Source: Petaurus breviceps papuanus
Lineage: Eukaryota; Chordata; Mammalia; Diprotodontia; Petauridae
Direction: 5' to 3'
NCBI GenBank assembly: GCA_028583685.1
Contig: JAMXIF010001210.1
Coordinates: forward strand, 10,771,468-10,835,467
Length of the DNA: 64,000 nt
In this document: one piece after another, positions 57,531 to 64,000 of the stretch
Layout of the letters: every line of letters starts with the position of its first letter
How positions within the stretch are numbered: position 1 is the stretch's first letter
Notes under the pieces: model-generated
Database searches by the model: none
Told to the model about the DNA's origin: nothing
Seen by the model: only the letters and a program-made list of their open reading frames with translations
Made by a program: the position numbers and the translations under genes

Positions 57531-58299
57531 GGTGGAACCTAGAACAGTATTCACTATTACTATTTCTCTGGATTATGCTAAAAAGGAGATAAGAAGAATT
57601 AATACTAAAGGAAAGAGTCCTTGATTCTCTGATGAGAAGGTTTTCCTTGACCTTGGAATATACAATATCCATATTGTGATGGGAACAGAAGTTAGAGCTG
57701 AAAAATGAGAGTGGGTGGCAAGGAAGCAGATACCTTGAATGCAAACCTTATTTCCAGAATTTGGAAGGAAGAACATGAGTCCTTTGTGCTGACATAATTG
57801 AATGTGGGTATTTTACAAATACCTTACATCCCTTTCTTTTGGACATTTTAGCACATATGCTCTGTAAAGAGGGCTACCCTATCTGGGTGGGTGGGTGTTC
57901 CTGAGTGGGCAACTAAACCAGTGAATGTGAGAGTGGAAGTGGGTGAGTGTGAAGCCTTATTTAATAGGAAGCAATACTCTATGAATCATCCAAAGGACTG
58001 AAGACACAACAGCCTGAGTTCTTTCCTGCATTTACTGACAAATTCAAATTAATGCTGACTTTTTGAATTTTTAAGTAACAAACATGGGTAAAATGGGGCA
58101 AAATAAGGTGCTGTAAGAAATGTAGGAAAATGTAGGACTGAGCCATTAACAATGGCAAATAAAGAGCTAAAAATACTCTCTAGCAACTAGATGGGTAATT
58201 TTCTTTAAACTAACTTCCTGTCCATCTTGTATTTTTCAAACAATCAATAAATAATCATTACTACTAGCAAAAAAAAGGGAGGTGGCTACAGAATAGATA
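57531..58299. other. no feature recognised
   Basis: A GTGGGTGG-rich patch near 57885-57960; otherwise nothing. Confidence 0.45.
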
Positions 58300-58665
58300 T
58301 AAGAACAAATTTTGGCATATAGATATAATGGAATACCTCTGCAGTCTAAGAAATGATAATTATGAAGAATTCAGAGAAACAAGGATATATTTGTATAAAC
58401 TGATATGAGCAAAAAGTTAACAAAACAATATACAGAATGACTACAAAAAAGTAAATGAAAACATCAAGAAAAGCCAGCAGAACTCTATTGATTTGATGAC
58501 CAGTCATAGTCTCAGAGATGAAAAAATACAACTCCATCCTCTTGATAGAGAAGAGGCAGACAAAGGTGCAGAAAGATGCAAATAAACATTGCACAAAGTC
58601 GCTATACCTTATTCTTTTTACTTTTGTTTTACTGCTTCTCTTTGTTACAAGGGAGGATTTGAAGG
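58300..58665 (+). mobile_element. old L1 LINE 3' end
   Basis: 'atagatataatggaatacct', 'gaattcagagaaacaaggat', 'acaaaacaatatacagaatg', 'actacaaaaaagtaaatgaa' then the 3' UTR wording 'ctctttgttacaagggagga'. Older type than the 23.6 kb copy. The 115-codon minus frame at 58346-58693 is antisense to it. Confidence 0.65.
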
Positions 58666-58704
58666 TAGAGCATGCATTATAGGAAGGCATCAATAAAAAT
58701 CTTA

Positions 58705-58840
58705 TTTCTACTCATTCTGCTCATATTTAAAGTCCTTGAGGGAAAGAGCAACATTTTATGGAACACTGTTTTTCCTTCAGCACCTATTACAAAAACTGCA
58801 CTTAACAGGTATTTAATAAAATGCTTGTTCAATCAAGTGG
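58705..58840 (+). mobile_element. L2 LINE 3' end
   Basis: 'aaagtccttgagggaaagag', 'caacattttatggaacactg', 'cttaacaggtatttaataaa' and 'atgcttgttcaatc'. Confidence 0.72.
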
Positions 58841-59649
58841 AACATCACAGTGTTCTAAGTGCTCATTGTTATAGAGAGGGATGAGCAGTCACTTCTGCTT
58901 ATACCATGCAGCAGCCATGTCCCCTGAGGTCCACTCTATTTTTACCATTCGATGTGACCCTGGTGATAGCCTTATCTCTGCCATTTACAAGTTCTCAAGT
59001 AATTCTCTCTTGTCCATCAGTTTTCTTTGGTGTCAGTCTTCCTTTCTAACCTGACCCCTGCCCTGCTCTCAAAAAGGGTGTCATTTTCACGTAGATGTGC
59101 CATGAAGACATCTTGTTCATCAATCATATTAACTTCCGTGAATTATGGAAAGTGATATATCCACACTCTATCCAAGTATGTGCTGGTAAATGTAACAACT
59201 AGCTCTCAAAAAAATTGCAAACCACATCTTAAGTTTAATCTACTTTGTCAAAATTCTCTCCATCATTTTCTTAAATTCAGTCAACAAATTCTGATTTCTA
59301 ACATTTGCCAATTTCTGAACTGTAAATGCTCACACTGAAAATTTAACAATCTGCTCTCTCAAGCCTGTACCAACCAACTCCAGTACACCACTTACAGTAC
59401 CTCAGCCACCCAGAGCATATGGCCATTCCCTAGATCTCAGCATCATCCCCAAAGCTTTATGATTTTCAAAGCTAAAATTTCTCATTTCTCATCATAACAT
59501 CCTCTTCTTCCATAGCAACTTCTACTTCTTGTTTCCTGAAAATGGTGATCTTCTTCAAGACTTTAGACTCCCAATTCCTCTATTTTTCCCAATCAAATAC
59601 TTTAGTCTTGCTTTTCTTCCTACACAGGTTTTTATTTGGGGGGGGAGGG

Positions 59650-59740
59650 GTGGGTAGGGGAAGTAGTCAAGGTTAAGTGACTTGCCCAGTAAGTGTCTGA
59701 GGCTGAGGGCTGGTGCTCTATCTATCACGCCATCTAGCTC
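59650..59740 (-). mobile_element. short tRNA-head SINE remnant
   Basis: 'gtcaaggttaagtgacttgc', 'ccagtaagtgtctgaggctg', then 'gctggtgctctatctatcac' and 'gccatctagctc'. The middle box is lost. A G-rich run (59639-59660) borders it. No clear target duplication. Confidence 0.8.
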
Positions 59741-60450
59741 TTTCTACATTGTCTTGATGCTAGAGATAAGTAGTTCAACCATACACTGTCATTTACCCTG
59801 ATTCTCGTTGCTACATCAATCATCAATTGGAGGTAATCTCCAATATATTCCTTATTCACTAAGTTGTAGAACACTGCTAGAAGTCATGCAATCAATTGAT
59901 TATAAAATCATGTTCTTTAATTTCAGTTGGGACCTTATTGCTGCACGGAAGTTCTTTTACTATATATGACTGATATGCTAATATACTTATTGCCGTGACT
60001 TCTACAAAGGTCTCCCCCTTCCTCAAATCCACTGTCATTCTATCTTTCAAGAGATCAACTCACCTCCTAATTTTGGGACAAAAATGAGTTTATCTCCAGG
60101 TCTCCTGTAGGTCTCCTACTCCATACCTCAAAACTCCTCTATACCTTCATCCATAATCTCCCATATTTGCTCTAGACTCTGAAGAAGAGGAATGCCTTTT
60201 CTGATCTTTGCCAAAGCTTATCCATTTACTTTTTACTTTGACTTTAACACCTCCCATCATTTTTATGAGTTTCCACCTTTAACCACTGATTCTTTTCAAC
60301 TTCAGCCTCTCTAATGGATTCCTTCTCTAATAGATTCTGCTCTCTACATGATGAGTTTTATCTCATCCCCAGCCTTAAAAAAATTTTTTCACCTGATTCT
60401 ACCATCACTTCAAACCTCAAGCTTCTATGAGGAATTGGTAGGGATCTCTA

Positions 60451-60661
60451 GGGCAGCTGCATGCTGCAGTAAATAGAATGGCAGGCCTGGAGTCAGGAAG
60501 ACTCCTCTTCCTGAGTTCAAATCTGGCCTCAGACACTTATAAGTTGTGTGACCCTGGGCAAGTCTGGAGAAGGAAATGGCAAACTACTCCAGTATCTTTT
60601 CCAAGAAAACCTCAAATAGGATCGTGAAGAGTTGGATACATCTTAAAATAACTGGACAAAA
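60451..60661 (+). mobile_element. Mar-1-type CORE-SINE with internal deletion
   Basis: Head 'gggcagctgcatgctgcagt', 'gttcaaatctggcctcagac', 'gtgtgaccctgggcaagt', then a direct jump at 60563/60564 to 'ctggagaaggaaatggcaaa' and the RTE/BovB-like tail 'gatcgtgaagagttggatac'. About 45 bp of CORE sequence are absent. A 10-bp perfect target duplication GGGATCTCTA flanks it (60441-60450, 60662-60671). Confidence 0.92.
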
Positions 60662-61555
60662 GGGATCTCTATTTCCTCCTTTTTTTACTATCAAATTCCA
60701 AAAGAATTATTTCCAATAGTTTCCTTCCTCTCACTTCTCAGATTCTTACAATCTCTTGCAAACCTAACCTCTACCAAAACTGCTATACTAAAAGCTACCG
60801 ATACCTTCATTGATAAATGATTGTTTTTGATCTGTCCTTATCCTTCTTGACTTTTTTGTAGTTTTTCACATCAGTGAGCACTTTTTCCTCCTAGATAATC
60901 TCTCCTCCCTAAAATTCCCTTGACGCCTCTCTCTTCTGGAACTTATCACATCAATGAGATTTCTCTTTCTTGGTCTATTTTGTCAGAGCATCATCTACCT
61001 CTTGCTGACAAAGAGTGGATATCCCATACCTACTGGACCTTCATTTTCTTCTTTTTTTTTCAGGTAGCCTTCTAAACTAATTGGTCTCCTTTGTATCAAG
61101 TCTCTCCATACAGCAACCCATCCTCCACTCAGTCAAGCCTTAATCTTACCATTTCACTCCACCCTATCCAGTGAGTTCCAGTGGCTTCCTATTATCTTTA
61201 GGATCCAATATAACTTTTTCCAATTGGTATTTAAAGTTCTTCATAACATGACCTCTTCCTAGAGTTCCACCCTTCTCACATTTTACTCCCCTCCACTCAC
61301 TCTATGATTCAGCTATCTTACTCTATTTGCAATTGTCAGACGTGTCACTTTATTTCCTGTCTCTGTGCCTTTGTGCTGGACATCCCCCATGCCTGGCATG
61401 CTTTCCCACTCTAAGACTGAATTCAAATGATACCTCTGTAAAGAGTCCTATCCTAGTCTCTCCAATATTTGCATTTCCCTCTGAGATTAATTTCCATCTA
61501 GTTTGTATATCTTTTGAATGTACTTAGTTATTTAAATGTTGCACACATCCCACAG

Positions 61556-61581
61556 CGCGCACACACACACACACACACACA
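61556..61581. repeat. (CA)n microsatellite in L2 3' end
   Basis: Pure CA after 'cagcgcg'. Part of the longest frame in the window (165 codons, minus, 61528-62025), which is translation of simple repeats. Confidence 0.9.
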
Positions 61582-61702
61582 GCCTTTCTCTGTATTCCCA
61601 GTGCTTAGGATGGTATCTAGTAAAGAGTAAGCCTTTAATATATGATCACTGACTAAGTTACTGATTGTTCGATCATTATCTCTACAGACATAGCTTCCAA
61701 AG

Positions 61703-61892
61703 ATATGTATATAGATAATGCCTGTATGTACAATGCACATGTGTGTATATAGGTATATGTAATGTATGGGTGTGTGTATATTTACCCACATATACATATA
61801 TGTGTGTGTATGTAATATGTGTATATATGTATATGTGTGGGTATATGTACATTTACCCATATACACATATATTATATACATATATCTATAAT
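61703..61892. repeat. TG/TA alternating low-complexity tract
   Basis: About 190 bp dominated by ATGTGT, TATATG and ACATAT steps, with a twice-repeated 'tttaccca' step (61791, 61853). Confidence 0.88.
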
Positions 61893-61904
61893 CTCTAGAT
61901 TGTT

Positions 61905-62560
61905 CCATATGTTCAACTGCCCAATGGACATCTCCATCTAGATGCCTCATTGATGCTTGCAACTCAACATATTGAAAATAAAATAATCCTCCTCCTTCAA
62001 ACTGCCCATCCCCTGAAAGTTTCATTCCTATTCAATCATTTGTCAACGTAGCTTCTAGCTAGCAAACATGTCTCATGTCTGTCCCCTTTGCTTAGTTACC
62101 GCACTCATTCAGGCACTCCTTACCTCTTACCTGCAATGTTGTAATAACCTCCCAATTGGTGTTTCTGCCTTCCAAACCACCCTCCAAAAAGGTGCTAAGA
62201 ATTTGCCTTAAGTGTAGGCTGACCACACCCCTCCTTTGCTTAAAATTCATCAACAGCTCCCCATTTCCTCTAGGATAAAATATAAACTCTTTAGCCTAAG
62301 ACTTGGGGTCCTCCACAATCTGGCTCAAACCCATCTGTTCAGCTGTATTTCACATTACTCCCTTGTAGCTATTCTAGACTCTAGCAGACATTCCCCAAAC
62401 TTGACATTCCTTCTCCCAACCCTGTTTACCTGCTCAGCCTCCTCCCATTACTGTAATCTATTTCCTGCTAAGTTTGGATTTTTGGAATCCTTATCTTCTT
62501 TCAAGGATTAATTCAGGTGCCACCTCCTCAGTGAGTCAGGAAGACCAGGCTCCAAGTCCT
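61905..62560 (+). mobile_element. L2 LINE, second copy
   Basis: 'caatggacatctccatctag', 'gttaccgcactcattcaggc', 'tgcaatgttgtaataacctc', 'ccaattggtgtttctgcctt', 'ctaggataaaatataaactc', 'ctccacaatctggctcaaac', 'cttctttcaaggattaattc', 'aggtgccacctcctcagtga'. Direct neighbour of the previous L2 in the same direction, starting again further upstream in ORF2. The 91- and 113-codon frames here (62236-62511, 62474-62815) start in it. Confidence 0.8.
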
Positions 62561-62999
62561 GCCTACACAAGCCATTCAATAGCTCAGTGCAGTAGGCAAT
62601 TCTTTAAGTCTACAAATGAGTGGCTGATCTGCATCATTGCAAGAGGTTTCATCTTGGGACCTTTCTATATCAGCAAAGTCACAAGTTCTGTTACATATGT
62701 ATATAGATATACATTTATACAATACATAAACAGCACTATGGCAAATATGGGAGCTAGAGACAAAACCAAACTGTCCCTACTTTCAGTAAGCTTACTTTCT
62801 ACTGAATTTAACTGAATCTGATTCTTTTGTTTAACACATTATCTCTTATTTACTTTTGTTCTACCTTAGAGATTTAATCCAGCAGAAAGAATTTTAAATA
62901 ACAACATTTAATTATCTCTTCCTAAAGCAGAAAAGATATGAATCAGAAAGAGAAAAAATTTAGAGCAAGAGAACATAATTGGGACAGAGCTGATCTGTA
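62561..62999. other. no feature recognised
   Basis: Possible decayed antisense L2 tip at 62740-62800 ('actgtccctactttcagtaa'). Nothing firm. Confidence 0.4.
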
Positions 63000-63350
63000 G
63001 CAATTTCCAAAATTTTGAGACATTATAAATACTGTCTCCTTCACTGACTCTTTATCCTCTTCCAGATCCCTTAATGAGGGTTTTCCCCAAGGGTCTGTCT
63101 ATGGCTCTCATTCATTCTCTTTATGTACTTTTTCCTGGAAATCTCAAGCATCCCTTCCTTATATTTCCACAACTACCTTAACACCCATGTTCTTATCTGT
63201 TCTTATCTTCAGTCCTAACTTCACTTCTAATCCTCCACACTTGCATCTCTAACTATCTAAAGGGCATCTCCATCTGAATGTCAAACAGGGACCTCCAACT
63301 GAACATGTCCAAATTGAGCTCCTTATCCCTTCCTTTCTATTCCCCCTCCC
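63000..63350 (+). mobile_element. L2 LINE, ORF2 region, third copy
   Basis: 'aatgagggttttccccaagg', 'gtctgtctatggctctcatt', 'tctcaagcatcccttcctta', 'ggcatctccatctgaatgtc', 'gacctccaactgaacatgtc', 'caaattgagctccttatccc' follow the L2 order from the VPQGS region on. Confidence 0.7.
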
Positions 63351-63364
63351 TACAACATGTACCT

Positions 63365-63540
63365 CCTTTGCACTTCATGGAATCACAGTTAGAATGGACC
63401 TCAGAGGTCTGGCTAAACTCACTACATCAGCAATCTATTAATCAAGTATTTATTTAACACCTACTAGGTTTCAGGCACTGTGTTAAGAATGGGTTTGCAA
63501 AGAAAGAGGGCTGGCAGTCCTCTTTGCAATGTAACTACAA
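63365..63540. mobile_element. MIR/THER scrap followed by antisense L2 tip
   Basis: 63370-63415 'ggaatcacagttagaatgga' with 'cctcagaggtc' is MIR/THER-like (plus). 63435-63500 'atcaagtatttatttaacac' and 'ctactaggtttcaggcactg' is an antisense L2 end. Confidence 0.5.
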
Positions 63541-63838
63541 TTGGTCATGCAAGGCTTTTTTTTAGAGACATCTAGGGGGAGGGAAAGGATTACATTGTAA
63601 TTCAGACCACTCCAATATGTATAACCCTAATTGTCAGAAATTTTTACCTTACATGGAATCTAAATGTTTATCTCCTTTATTGCTCTTAACTCTCCCCTCT
63701 GTTGCAAAATAGAAAAAGTTTAAAAAGAAACAGAGACATCTTTTCATGCTACCTACAAAGATACCATAAGAAAATGTATTGAATACTTTGTTGGAGACAG
63801 TCAATGTGTATAGCACAACTATGGTCTACTGTAGTAAT
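63541..63838. other. no feature recognised
   Basis: Nothing supported. Confidence 0.5.
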
Positions 63839-64000
63839 GGAAGGAAGGAAGGAAGGAAGGAAGGAAGGAAGGAAGGAAGGAAGGANNNNNNNNNNNNNNN
63901 NNNNNNNNNNNNNNNNNNNNNNNNNNNNNNNNNNNNNNNNNNNNNNNNNNNNNNNNNNNNNNNNNNNNNNNNNNNNNNNNNNNNNAAGGAAGGAAGGAAG
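63839..64000. repeat. (GGAA)n microsatellite with 100-N gap
   Basis: Pure GGAA for 47 bp, then Ns at 63886-63985, then 15 bp of the same repeat to the window end. A run of exactly 100 Ns usually marks a gap of unknown size, so the true length is not known. Confidence 0.96.

Larger units (their letters stand above)
58930..61665 (+). mobile_element. long L2 LINE copy, broken by two SINEs
   Basis: The right half is clear: 'cccatcctccactcagtcaa', 'tccagtggcttcctattatc', 'ttaaagttcttcataacatg', 'cccccatgcctggcatgctt', 'ttcccagtgcttaggatggt', and a final 'atcactgactaagttactga'. The left half (58930-60440) keeps L2-like wording, such as 'ctctctcaagcctgtaccaa', but is less certain and may combine several copies. 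It holds an antisense SINE at 59650-59740, a sense SINE at 60451-60661, and a CA run at 61556-61581 inside the 3' end. No long frame survives. Confidence 0.6.

Noticed and set aside
58346-58693. 115-codon minus-strand frame
   Set aside because: Lies antisense to an L1 3' end and is F/Y/I-rich from A-rich complement.
61528-62025. 165-codon minus-strand frame, the longest in the window
   Set aside because: It is the translation of CA and TG/TA simple repeats plus L2 sequence (Thr/His/Tyr-rich repeats), with no protein-like domain.
1-64000. CRISPR array, bacterial operon, prophage, tRNA or rRNA genes
   Set aside because: No regularly spaced identical repeats and no cloverleaf or rRNA signature beyond SINE heads. 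All evidence points to mammalian nuclear DNA.

Overview
The window reads as non-coding DNA from a marsupial nuclear genome. Three things point there: tRNA-headed SINEs with the marsupial start (GGGGCAGCTAGGTGGCACAG and its GGGGCGGCCAGGTAG variant), a heavy load of old L2, L3/CR1 and MIR/THER elements, and L1 3' ends of marsupial type. The short A-tailed SINEs look like the WSINE1 type I associate with Australian marsupials, so an australidelphian is my best guess. I cannot fix the species. Base composition is AT-rich and CpG is scarce, as expected for such DNA.

I find no protein-coding gene I can name, and no tRNA, rRNA or CRISPR array. Open frames are short and nearly all lie in LINE remnants, microsatellites or random sequence. 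The window is best read as a gene desert or part of a very long intron. Two places look possibly exonic: an 86-codon plus-strand frame near 5.1-5.4 kb, and a minus-strand pair near 49.4-50.0 kb (a 68-bp block with good splice-like borders, downstream of a local CpG-rich patch that could be a first exon or promoter).

Layout. 0-9 kb: old L2, MIR and an antisense L1 3' end, with a Mar-1-type SINE nested in an older MIR-like SINE. 9-13 kb: two young-looking SINEs of one subfamily with long target duplications, a short hAT element with an 8-bp duplication, and an L2 3' end. 13-25 kb: antisense L1, L3, an LTR-like block (18.6-19.2 kb), several antisense L2 copies, and a sense L1 3' end. 25-35 kb: L2 and MIR, then long repeat-poor stretches. 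35.7-36.5 kb: an A-tailed SINE beside a solo retroviral LTR. 37-45 kb: L2 and L3 LINE remnants including reverse-transcriptase parts, and a hAT element. 45-50 kb: repeat-poor, ending at the CpG patch and a CA microsatellite holding a 10-N gap. 51-64 kb: more SINEs, a diverged tandem duplication, antisense L3, an L1 end, a run of sense L2 copies with nested SINEs, and a GGAA microsatellite holding a 100-N gap.

Nothing here amounts to a new gene system. The most informative content is the layered record of insertions, which gives relative ages, and the two possible exonic spots. Family names come from recall of consensus sequences, not from a database search, and most boundaries of old elements are approximate.
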